Assembly: GCF_000498095.1 (NCBI RefSeq)
Contig: NZ_AUTQ01000261.1
Coordinates: forward strand, 16,025-59,677
From: Pseudoalteromonas sp. TB64
GTDB taxonomy: Bacteria; Pseudomonadota; Gammaproteobacteria; Enterobacterales; Alteromonadaceae
Direction: 5' to 3'
DNA: 43,653 bases
Positions within the stretch are counted from its first letter, which is position 1, and each line of letters starts with the position of its first letter. This document shows, piece by piece, positions 27,577 to 35,355 of the stretch. Position numbers and translations under genes: made by a program. The notes under the pieces were generated by a model that searched no databases, was not told the DNA's origin, and saw only the letters and a program-made list of their open reading frames with translations.

Positions 27577-29255
27577 TGAAATGCAGCTTGAGTAAGCTCT
27601 TGTAATGGCTCTGAAAAATAAAAACCTTGTGCACCAACCACTCCAAGTTTTGCCAACATCAATAATTCTTTTTGGGTTTCAACCCCTACAGCAAATACAG
27701 GTATATTTAATAAGTTGCTTGCATCAACTATTTTTTTTATTTGTTTTTGATTCTGTGTATTTTCGTTCACCAAATGAACTAACTCATAAGACAACTTTAA
27801 TCCACATACCTCCTGGCAATTACTTAGTTTAGATATATTTTGACTACTTTGAATATTATCAATTACAACTTGTGACCTGCTTTTCTTAATTATACTAAAT
27901 ATATCTATTAAACTACTTTGATGAATAAAAAATTCGCTTTCACTTATTTCAAATTGTAATTTGTTACTCAATTTCAAATCATTTATTTGTGATGAAACCC
28001 ATTGCCAAAACTCTTTATTGAGCCAGTTTTTAAGATATAAATTAATACTAATAGTTAAAGGTGAAGACTCAGCCAGTGCTAACTTTTTAATTTGAGTAAA
28101 AACAGCTTTATCTAATATTAGCGCATCTTGGCTACTGTAGAGCTGATTAATAAAATAACGAGCTGCAAGTAAACCATGCGTATTATGCCTAACTCTAATT
28201 AATGCCTCGTGTTGTAAAATGTCACCAGTGCTTATTTCAAATAAAGGCTGGAAAAAAAGTATAAATTTATTCTTTTTAATATTTTCAATTACTTCCTCTC
28301 TAGAAATTACTTTTTCTTGGCTATGGTTTAAAGCTAACCGGTGAGAATGTTGTAATAAGCTAGATTGAGATAAAGTTAAAGCAGATTTTGCTAACTGATA
28401 AACAGTTTCTTGATCAGCTCCAAGTCGATAATCACATGCGCCTATTTTGATATTTTTCCTTGTAATATTTTCTTGATAATTTTGGCACACCGTAAAAATA
28501 CCTTTATGTAAACGTTCTATATACCGATCAAGCTCTGTAATAGGCACATTACACAGTGTTATAGCAAGACGTTCGTTACTTAATAACGTTACAGATAACC
28601 CTTTTAATTCAGGAAAAATTTTAATAACTAATATTTTAAAAGTAATCTCTTTATCTATACGTTGAGCAAATCTGCAATCACATTCTATAAGCATATATAA
28701 ACCATGGTATAACGATGCTACACCATAAAAAGTACTTAATTCATTGTTTTTAGGTTGGTTAATATTAAGCAGTTTTGATTTGTTTGACTGATAACTTGGC
28801 TTCACGATGATTTTTGAAGGGATAGATGAGTTAGCTGCTTTTATGATACCCCACCAGCGATAATACCAACTAGCAGCACCTAAAATAACCAAGTTAAGCA
28901 ATATAAATAAATAACTTTCCATTACCCATATCGGCGGATGATAAAGGCTCAAACTGAGTGTTTTATATTTAAAGTCTTCACGCTCTTCACTTAAAAAACG
29001 CTCAAAATTGGTAGGAGAAGGATTTGGTTTTAACATGAATTTTTGGCTTTTTACCAACGCAATTAAGACCTTATTACTTAATGAGGTATCTATTTTCAAA
29101 TCAAAAATCTGCTTAACAAGCTGTTGTCCCGAACGATCAGTTTTTTGGTGTAATGAATCATTCAAAAAAACATTTAAACTCACTGTTAGCAATGTAATTA
29201 AAACAAAGTAAATTCCCTTTGATTGTATTAAATGCCAGTCTTTAGGTTGCAACAT
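27573..29255 (-). CDS. CsrD/MshH-like membrane protein with degenerate GGDEF and EAL domains
   Basis: The protein resembles CsrD, called MshH in MSHA loci, which targets the CsrB/CsrC regulatory RNAs for RNase E decay and is not a working c-di-GMP enzyme. It has two membrane helices (about residues 15-33 and 113-130) around a small periplasmic region, a degenerate GGDEF domain (about 170-300, where SNERL at 227 stands in place of GGDEF) and a C-terminal EAL domain (about 330-555). HEALIRVRH retains EAL, but the metal-binding DDFGTG is IDNIQSSQN (about 465), so phosphodiesterase activity is unlikely. The 560 residues are shorter than E. coli CsrD (646), with no HAMP-like domain obvious. Its location two genes from mshI is close to that of mshH in Vibrio. 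Confidence 0.8.
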   Translation of the reverse strand: MLQPKDWHLIQSKGIYFVLITLLTVSLNVFLNDSLHQKTDRSGQQLVKQIFDLKIDTSLSNKVLIALVKSQKFMLKPNPSPTNFERFLSEEREDFKYKTLSLSLYHPPIWVMESYLFILLNLVILGAASWYYRWWGIIKAANSSIPSKIIVKPSYQSNKSKLLNINQPKNNELSTFYGVASLYHGLYMLIECDCRFAQRIDKEITFKILVIKIFPELKGLSVTLLSNERLAITLCNVPITELDRYIERLHKGIFTVCQNYQENITRKNIKIGACDYRLGADQETVYQLAKSALTLSQSSLLQHSHRLALNHSQEKVISREEVIENIKKNKFILFFQPLFEISTGDILQHEALIRVRHNTHGLLAARYFINQLYSSQDALILDKAVFTQIKKLALAESSPLTISINLYLKNWLNKEFWQWVSSQINDLKLSNKLQFEISESEFFIHQSSLIDIFSIIKKSRSQVVIDNIQSSQNISKLSNCQEVCGLKLSYELVHLVNENTQNQKQIKKIVDASNLLNIPVFAVGVETQKELLMLAKLGVVGAQGFYFSEPLQELTQAAFH

Positions 29256-29313
29256 AACCTACTCACCCGTTAAATTAATAACTAAAGTGTTGTTCAGTAT
29301 CTTAATAAGTACA

Positions 29314-29346
29314 AGGTCGTAAAGTAAGTTTAAATATTTACGACTT
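29314..29346. repeat. Inverted repeat upstream of the CsrD-like gene
   Basis: GTCGTAAA at 29316-29323 is repeated exactly in reverse complement as TTTACGAC at 29337-29344, with 13 bases between; one outer G-T and one A-T pair extend it. It lies about 60-90 bases before the CsrD-like start codon. No T-run follows on either strand, so an operator or an mRNA stem in the leader is more likely than a terminator. Confidence 0.4.
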
Positions 29347-29350
29347 CATT

Positions 29351-29377
29351 AAATAAAAAGCCTCGCATAAACGAGAC
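29351..29377 (-). terminator. Rho-independent terminator after the FixJ-type regulator
   Basis: On the minus strand GTCTCG pairs with CGAGGC (six pairs, one of them G-T) around a six-base loop, and TTTTTATTT follows. It stands about 99 bases after the stop of the response regulator and upstream of the CsrD-like gene, which points the same way. Confidence 0.65.
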
Positions 29378-29475
29378 ATAATAATTTAAATTAGTTAGAT
29401 ATTAGATAACAACCTACATGAGGGCTGTTTAAAAATCTGCGTCATTTCAACATTATTAAATAGATGAACTGATAA

Positions 29476-30090
29476 TTAATTTAATTGCTCATACATAACT
29501 TTACTTCGCACTAATTGAGCGAGTGTTTTAGCACCTAATTTTTCCATTACATGAGAGCGATGAACTTCAACTGTGCGTTCACTAATACTAAGATCGCACG
29601 CGATTACTTTATTCATTGCCCCATCAGTCACTCGCTCAAACACTTCACGTTCTCGACTCGACAGCGATTCAACATTAATCTTATTTTTATGCTTATCGAG
29701 TGATTTTTCATGTTGCTTTTCATCAAGTACCAATGCTTCATTAATACGGTCAATCAAGTGCTGTTCATTAAATGGTTTTCTAATAAAATCAATTGCTCCT
29801 AAACGCATCGCTTCTACAGCCATCGGGATATCACCATGCCCGGTAATAAATATTATTGGTAATGAGCAATTTAAATCTTTGAGTTTTTGTTGGAGCTCTA
29901 AACCACTCATTTTAGGCATACGTATATCCAATACTAAGCAACCAGCCATGGTTTCATTATATACATCCAAAAACGCAGCGCCTGAACTAAAGCTCTGAGC
30001 GTCAATATCAATAGAGTCTAGTAGTATTTCAAGCCCTTCTCGAATACCTTCATCGTCATCAATTATAAAAACGCTTTGCTTATCGCTCAT
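29476..30090 (-). CDS. FixJ/TodR-type response regulator
   Basis: This is a two-domain transcription regulator. I chose the ATG at 30090, which has the strong site AGAGGAG six bases upstream and begins MSDKQSVFIIDDDEGIREG; the frame is open for 45 more codons upstream, but those lie within the kinase gene. The receiver domain (about 5-120) has acidic pocket DDD (11-13), phospho-acceptor D55 in LVLDIRMPKMSG and lysine in IRKPF. A LuxR-type helix-turn-helix (about 138-200) is seen in LSSREREVFERVTDG and ERTVEVHRSHVMEKLGAKT, typical of the FixJ group. The gene overlaps the kinase end by 11 bases. Target genes are unknown; the dehydrogenase genes divergent from the pair are the obvious candidates. 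Confidence 0.92.
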   Translation of the reverse strand: MSDKQSVFIIDDDEGIREGLEILLDSIDIDAQSFSSGAAFLDVYNETMAGCLVLDIRMPKMSGLELQQKLKDLNCSLPIIFITGHGDIPMAVEAMRLGAIDFIRKPFNEQHLIDRINEALVLDEKQHEKSLDKHKNKINVESLSSREREVFERVTDGAMNKVIACDLSISERTVEVHRSHVMEKLGAKTLAQLVRSKVMYEQLN

Positions 30091-32476
30091 AAACGACTCC
30101 TCTATTATGTGCTGGCAAAGTAAACATAAAAATAGCTCCTGTTGGCTTATTGTCATAAAAGTGAATATGCCCACCATGTTCTTCAACAATGCTTTTAGAT
30201 ATAGATAGACCGATACCTGTGCCATTTTCTTTGGTTGACGAAAATGGCTTAAATAACTTCTCTCTCATTTCTTCAGGTAATCCTGCACCGGTATCAGAAA
30301 CTGATATCTCAACATATTTATCTCCATTCAATTTTATTTCGAGCTCTATTTTTGAATCATTTTTATAAGCATTTAACTGCATAGCTTCCATACCATTACG
30401 TAATAAATTAAGAATAACCTGCTCTATTTGCACCCGATCAACAAACACATCAATTTGTTCATCACATGTAATTATTCTGACAGTAATATTGCGAAGTCGC
30501 GCTTCTGATTCTGCTAGGTTTGTTACTTCTTTTATTAAAAATATACAATCAATGACTTCTTTTGTTCGTTGCCCTTTTTTGGTCATTAACTGCATACGCT
30601 CAATAACGGCTCCCGCTCGACGAGAGTGTAAACTTAGTTTTTCAAATATTAAGGGGAGTTTGTCAAATCTCCCCTTCTCACAAAAGTTTTTTGCCGTCTG
30701 AGAAAAAAGAGAAATAGCTGTCAGAGGTTGATTTATTTCATGTGCAATTCCTGCTGCCATTTCACCCAATGCATTGACCCTTTCGGTATGCGCTAATTGC
30801 TCAGTATGAAGCCGAGCTTGGTCTTCTGACGCACGTTGCTTGGTAATATCTCGAATCAAACCTACAAACATTGTACTTTCATGATTCTGTATTTCACTTA
30901 CAGATAAGTGAATTGGAAATGTTGTGCCATCTTTATGCTTAGCTACAAGCTCACGACCCACACCAATAATATGCGTCTGCTTCGTTTTTAAATATTGAGC
31001 TAAATGCTGGTCATGGTGTTTACTAAATGATGTAGGCATTAATATTGTTACGTTTTTATCTTTTACTTCATCTGAGGTATAACCAAACATAGCTTGCGCA
31101 GCAAAATTAAAACTTTGTATAAGCCCGTATTGATCAATGGTAATAACGGCTTCAACAACTGAATTTACTACTGCATCAGAAAAAGCGTAACTACTAATTA
31201 GGTCAGCTTCAGCCTGCTTAATAGGGGTAATATCATTAATAAATCCTTCAATAATAACTTCACCATTAAAAATAGAACTAACCGGTCCTCCTTTTTCCCA
31301 CACTAATTTGATCCCACTATTTTTGGTATTAATTCTATATTCAAGTTCAAAGGAGCGTTTTTCTTTGACAGCTTCTGTAAGTGACGCCTGTACTCGCTCA
31401 TAATCATCTAAATGTATTATTTCCCTCCACAGCATTCTATTTTTTTTAAACTCAGCTCGAGAATAACCAGTTAAACTTTCACACCCATCACTAACCAGTA
31501 TCATAGGCCAGCTCATAGTATTAAAAGACTGATATGCCATGCCGGGAAGGTTTTTTAATAAATATTCAATCTTATATCGCCCGTCTTTTATTTTACTGCG
31601 TGCAAATAAATAAGTATAAGCAGCCAACACAATTAAAAAAGCAATAAAAATACCAAGTGAAATTAAAATTCTCATGATTTTATAGTGAGCAATATACAAA
31701 AACTCATCACTAGGCGATATGCTTATCTCCCACTTATGACCTTGTAAATCATAGGATGCTTTTTTATCCCAAATGCTTGTAACAGGAAATGAATTTGCTT
31801 GATCTGAATATACTTTTTGCCCATCAATAAACAGCGTAAAATGATATTCCTTAAGTAAAAAAGCAGGCACAACTGTTTTAATGTAAGGTTCAAAAATCAA
31901 CGCACTTGCAATAAAACCTTCTAGTTTTTTACTCCTTGCATTGGTGTTAAAAACAGGAATATATATTCCAAGCCCCTCTCCACCATGAATAGATTGCAAA
32001 GGTGTTGTGACTACTGCTTGCTTTGTATTTTGTGCTTTTATTGCAGCTAACAATGCAGGCGGATTTAATGCCAAATTAAAATCAATGGCTATTTCATTAC
32101 CTTGCTTTGGTATTATTTTTCGCACATGTAATGATCTATCAATCCAACCTATGGCTTGATAGCCATATTGCGAATCATACAATGTTTTACTGATTATTTC
32201 CCAGTCACCTTGTGGCATATCGCTTGATATCGAAGACAACTTAGATAACTCTGACAGTGATGTTATTCGCTCTTCCAAGTCATCTTTAAGCAGTGTTTTA
32301 ATACCTTCAGCTGTACTTTGCGTTACTCGTTCAATATGGATTCGCTCTTGGGAATCTATGTGAAATACTATAATAATCATCAAACACGTAACCAGTATTC
32401 CTACCATTATTGCATACAATAAAATAGCTAATTGGGATGAGGAAAATACTTTCGATTTTTTATCACTGTAATTCAT
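30080..32476 (-). CDS. CHASE-PAS sensor histidine kinase, FixL-like
   Basis: The kinase of 798 residues has a membrane helix (about 15-38), a periplasmic CHASE-like domain (about 45-245, QSTAEGIKTLLKDDLEERI and GIYIPVFN), a second helix (about 270-292), two PAS domains (about 305-425, including LPGMAYQSFNTMSW, and about 430-555, AFSDAVVNSVVEAVITIDQY) and a FixL/NtrB-type kinase core. The phospho-accepting histidine is in GIAHEINQPLTAIS; the N-box is NLLRNGMEAM, G1 is SDTGAGLP and G2 is GTGIGLSISKS. No haem-binding sign was identified in the PAS domains. CHASE domains bind small extracellular ligands, which is unknown here. The gene is divergent from the aldehyde dehydrogenase gene and co-transcribed with the regulator. 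Confidence 0.92.
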   Translation of the reverse strand: MNYSDKKSKVFSSSQLAILLYAIMVGILVTCLMIIIVFHIDSQERIHIERVTQSTAEGIKTLLKDDLEERITSLSELSKLSSISSDMPQGDWEIISKTLYDSQYGYQAIGWIDRSLHVRKIIPKQGNEIAIDFNLALNPPALLAAIKAQNTKQAVVTTPLQSIHGGEGLGIYIPVFNTNARSKKLEGFIASALIFEPYIKTVVPAFLLKEYHFTLFIDGQKVYSDQANSFPVTSIWDKKASYDLQGHKWEISISPSDEFLYIAHYKIMRILISLGIFIAFLIVLAAYTYLFARSKIKDGRYKIEYLLKNLPGMAYQSFNTMSWPMILVSDGCESLTGYSRAEFKKNRMLWREIIHLDDYERVQASLTEAVKEKRSFELEYRINTKNSGIKLVWEKGGPVSSIFNGEVIIEGFINDITPIKQAEADLISSYAFSDAVVNSVVEAVITIDQYGLIQSFNFAAQAMFGYTSDEVKDKNVTILMPTSFSKHHDQHLAQYLKTKQTHIIGVGRELVAKHKDGTTFPIHLSVSEIQNHESTMFVGLIRDITKQRASEDQARLHTEQLAHTERVNALGEMAAGIAHEINQPLTAISLFSQTAKNFCEKGRFDKLPLIFEKLSLHSRRAGAVIERMQLMTKKGQRTKEVIDCIFLIKEVTNLAESEARLRNITVRIITCDEQIDVFVDRVQIEQVILNLLRNGMEAMQLNAYKNDSKIELEIKLNGDKYVEISVSDTGAGLPEEMREKLFKPFSSTKENGTGIGLSISKSIVEEHGGHIHFYDNKPTGAIFMFTLPAHNRGVVYER

Positions 32477-32767
32477 GATGAATTTAAACTAGCGCCTCGT
32501 TGATTAATAACTAGTGCGTTTACCCACTACGCACTGCATTATTTTATAATCCTTTATCACTCCCATCCGCGTCAAGAACTAACTGAGTGATTAAAAATAA
32601 ATAAAATCAAATAATTACACTTTCAAGATGTGGATTCCCACATGTATTTACGTAGCATCACGAATAGCCTCACTTTAGTACTTGTTTTACCATAATTATA
32701 CACGCAGCTTCTAAGCGTTATTCATTTTAAAATAAGAGTCTTATTTAATTTAACTGAGGATATTATC
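32477..32767. promoter_or_regulatory. Divergent regulatory region between kinase and aldehyde dehydrogenase genes
   Basis: The 291 bases must hold promoters for both directions. They contain a perfect 6-bp inverted repeat (32628-32643, separate entry). A possible -10 for the plus strand is the AT-rich CATAATTATACA near 32690-32701. GAGGAT, six bases before the ATG at 32768, is the ribosome binding site of the aldehyde dehydrogenase. I see no ORF and no terminator. Confidence 0.55.
32628..32643. promoter_or_regulatory. Candidate operator: perfect inverted repeat ATGTGG-N4-CCACAT
   Basis: ATGTGG and its exact reverse complement CCACAT are separated by ATTC. The site is about 125 bases upstream of the aldehyde dehydrogenase start and 150 bases from the kinase start. 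A short dyad of this spacing suits a LuxR-type DNA-binding domain, so the FixJ-type regulator is a possible ligand; this is inference. Confidence 0.35.
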
Positions 32768-34159
32768 ATGAGCTATGCAACAACAAATCCATATACAGGT
32801 GAGGTTGTAAAAACCTTTCCTGATGCTACTGATGCTGAAATTACTCAAGCAATAGAAAATGCCGATTCTGCCTTTCAATCATGGAAAAAAACACCTTTCT
32901 CTTCTCGCGCTAAAATAATGCAAAAAGCGGCTGACTTATTACGTAAAGATGTAGTTAGTTACGCCAACTTATTAACTTTAGAAATGGGTAAAATAACATC
33001 AGAAGCAAAGGCTGAAGTTGAATTATCCGCAGCCATTTTAGAGTACTACGCGAATAATACTGAGAGGCTTCTCGCATCAGAAAAATTACCCGTTGCAGAT
33101 CCAGCTGAGGGCGAGGCAATTATTATCCATGAACCACTTGGTGTATTGCTTGCCATTGAGCCATGGAATTTTCCGTATTATCAAGTTGCTCGTATTATTG
33201 CGCCGCAATTGTCAGCGGGTAACACTATGCTACTAAAGCACGCGGGTATTGTTCCACAATGTGCAGCAGCATTTGAAGCACTTATGCTCGAAGCTGGTCT
33301 GCCTAAAGGCGCTTTTAAAAACCTATACGCCGCACATTCCCAAACAGAAATGATCATTTCTCATCCATTAGTTCGTGGTGTTGCACTTACCGGTTCTGAA
33401 AGCGCTGGTGCAATCGTTGCTTCTACCGCTGGTAAAGCACTTAAAAAGTCTACATTAGAGCTTGGTGGTGCAGATGCATTTGTTGTACTTGCTGACGCTG
33501 AAATGGAAAAAACGGTTAATTGGGCAGTATTTGGTCGTCACTGGAACGGTGGGCAAGTATGTGTATCGTCTAAGCGAATGATCATCGAAGATGAAGTTTA
33601 TGATGAGTTTGTTGAACTTTATACTGCTGGTGTTGCTAAGTTGCAAGCAGGCGATCCACTAGATCCAACTACTACTTTGGCACCATTGTCATCACAAGGT
33701 GCAGCTGATGAACTAAAAGTTAAAATTAACGAAGCAATAAAGCTTGGTGCAACAGCCACTGAAGTGGGCCCTAAAGTACCTAGTCAAGGCGCCTTTGTAC
33801 AACCCACTATTTTAACGAATATTAGTGAAGATAATCCGGCTCGCAACTGGGAATTTTTTGGTCCTGTGTCTATGTTATTTCGTGCAAAAAATGAAGAAGA
33901 CGCAATTAGAATTGCGAATGACTCTCCATTTGGCTTAGGTGGTTCTGTATTTACGTCAAACCCTGATCATGGCTTAGAAGTCGCTAAAAAAATATCTACC
34001 GGCATGGTGTTTGTAAACCATCCAACAATGGTAAAAGCCGACTTACCATTTGGCGGTGTTCGTCGTTCTGGTTATGGTCGTGAATTAATAGGCTTGGGTA
34101 TTAAAGAGTTTGTTAACCACAAACTAATCGACGTTGTTGACATTAATGCGCCTTTTTAA
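32768..34159 (+). CDS. NAD(P)-dependent aldehyde dehydrogenase, succinate-semialdehyde type (Sad-like)
   Basis: The enzyme oxidises an aldehyde to its acid with NAD(P)+; the sequence resembles E. coli Sad (YneI, 462 residues), which acts on succinate semialdehyde. The 463 residues carry PWNFPYYQVAR (oxyanion asparagine), the cofactor motif GSESAG, the general-base glutamate in LELGGADAFVVL and the catalytic cysteine in GQVCVSSKR. EFFGPVSMLF gives the cofactor-contacting glutamate. The motif KADLPFGGVRRSGYGREL closes the domain. Substrate choice cannot be read from the sequence with confidence, and the neighbouring alcohol dehydrogenase makes a broad aldehyde or alcohol-derived substrate possible. 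Transcription is from the divergent region shared with the kinase gene. Confidence 0.88.
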   Translation: MSYATTNPYTGEVVKTFPDATDAEITQAIENADSAFQSWKKTPFSSRAKIMQKAADLLRKDVVSYANLLTLEMGKITSEAKAEVELSAAILEYYANNTERLLASEKLPVADPAEGEAIIIHEPLGVLLAIEPWNFPYYQVARIIAPQLSAGNTMLLKHAGIVPQCAAAFEALMLEAGLPKGAFKNLYAAHSQTEMIISHPLVRGVALTGSESAGAIVASTAGKALKKSTLELGGADAFVVLADAEMEKTVNWAVFGRHWNGGQVCVSSKRMIIEDEVYDEFVELYTAGVAKLQAGDPLDPTTTLAPLSSQGAADELKVKINEAIKLGATATEVGPKVPSQGAFVQPTILTNISEDNPARNWEFFGPVSMLFRAKNEEDAIRIANDSPFGLGGSVFTSNPDHGLEVAKKISTGMVFVNHPTMVKADLPFGGVRRSGYGRELIGLGIKEFVNHKLIDVVDINAPF

Positions 34160-34205
34160 ATAGCGCAGTTCAATAAAAATCCCTTAAATATTAATAGGAA
34201 AGATT

Positions 34206-35237
34206 ATGAATAACAAAATGAAAGCAGCCGTTGTTGAGCAATTTGGCAAACCTTTAGTTCTACGCGATTTAGATATTCCATCACCTAATGCAGGGCAAAT
34301 ATTAGTTAAAACAGAAGCCTGCGGTGTATGCCACACAGATTTACATGCAGCAAACGGTGATTGGCCATTAAAACCAACTCCACCATTTACTCCTGGCCAT
34401 GAAGGCATTGGGCTAGTTACCAAAATTGGCGAAGGTGTTACAAGCGTAAAAGTAGGCGATAGAGTCGGTGTTCCGTGGCTATATTCAGCTTGTGGACACT
34501 GTGAATTTTGCTTAAGTGCTTATGAACCAGTATGTCCTGATGCTGAGTTTGGTGGCTACACTAAAGATGGTGGTTTTGCCGAGTATATTATTGCCGATCC
34601 TAATTACGTTGCACTTATTCCTGATGGCTTATCAGCAGTACAAGCGGCCCCTATAATTTGTGCTGGTATTACAACTTACAAAGGTATTAAAGAAACCGAT
34701 GCTAAACCAGGTGAATGGGTAGCAATTTCAGGTTGTGGTGGACTTGGTCATTTAGCGATTCAATATGCCAAAGCGATGGGTCTTAAAGTGTGTGCGATAG
34801 ATATTGATGACAGCAAGCTTGAACATGCAACCTTACTTGGCGCCGATGCAATCGTAAATGCTAAAACAGATAATGCAGCAGACACCGTCAAAGAAATAAC
34901 GCAAGGTGGCGCCCATGGCGTACTTATTACGGCTCCTTCCCTACCAGCATTTGAGCAAGGGGTTAATATGACCCGTAAACACGGTACATGTGTTTTAGTT
35001 GGCTTACCACCTGGTGAGTTTCCGACGCCATTATTTGATGTAGTAGCAAATTGCATCACCATTAAAGGATCATTTGTTGGGAACCGCAAAGATATGGCCG
35101 AAGCGCTCGCTTTTGCGGCACAAGGCAAAGTTAAGGCGGATATTGAATTACAGCCTTTAAGCGCTATTAATGAAATTTTTGAAAGACTCGAACATGGCAA
35201 AGTACCATCTCGTGTAGTTATTGATTTTACACTTTAG
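34206..35237 (+). CDS. Zinc-dependent alcohol dehydrogenase (AdhP-like)
   Basis: The enzyme is a medium-chain dehydrogenase that interconverts alcohols and aldehydes with NAD(H). Catalytic zinc ligands are in CGVCHTDLH and GHEGIG, and structural zinc cysteines in CGHCEFCLSAYEPVC (C-x2-C-x2-C-x7-C). The Rossmann motif is GCGGLGHLAIQYAKAMG, and the acidic residue in CAIDIDDSK fits NAD preference. The 343 residues are close to E. coli AdhP (336). AGGAAAG seven bases before the ATG is a good ribosome binding site. It follows the aldehyde dehydrogenase by 46 bases, so the pair would convert an alcohol to an acid through the aldehyde with two NADH formed. Confidence 0.9.
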   Translation: MNNKMKAAVVEQFGKPLVLRDLDIPSPNAGQILVKTEACGVCHTDLHAANGDWPLKPTPPFTPGHEGIGLVTKIGEGVTSVKVGDRVGVPWLYSACGHCEFCLSAYEPVCPDAEFGGYTKDGGFAEYIIADPNYVALIPDGLSAVQAAPIICAGITTYKGIKETDAKPGEWVAISGCGGLGHLAIQYAKAMGLKVCAIDIDDSKLEHATLLGADAIVNAKTDNAADTVKEITQGGAHGVLITAPSLPAFEQGVNMTRKHGTCVLVGLPPGEFPTPLFDVVANCITIKGSFVGNRKDMAEALAFAAQGKVKADIELQPLSAINEIFERLEHGKVPSRVVIDFTL

Positions 35238-35247
35238 CTAGCAATAA

Positions 35248-35289
35248 ATACGGTGGAAACATGTTAGTAAATAACATATTTCATCGTAT
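35248..35289 (+). repeat. Long imperfect hairpin between the alcohol dehydrogenase gene and pntA
   Basis: The arm at 35248-35266 (ATACGGTGGAAACATGTTA) pairs with 35272-35289 around the five-base loop GTAAA. The arms have one unpaired G, one mismatch and a G-T pair. No T-run follows, so it is a weak terminator at best. It could stabilise the 3' end of the dehydrogenase message. Confidence 0.45.
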
Positions 35290-35355
35290 CGCTAATTCCA
35301 TAACGCCTAGATACATATTAATTCCTCTTCATGGCATTTAAATCGAGGTTCGACA

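Noticed and set aside
27605-27832. Plus-strand ORF downstream of the PLP enzyme gene
   Set aside because: It is a shadow of the CsrD-like coding region and has no domain features or good start site.
30091-30225. Start of the response regulator at the upstream ATG near 30225
   Set aside because: That stretch overlaps the kinase coding end and has no receiver-domain features; the internal ATG at 30090 has a strong ribosome binding site and the normal family N-terminus.
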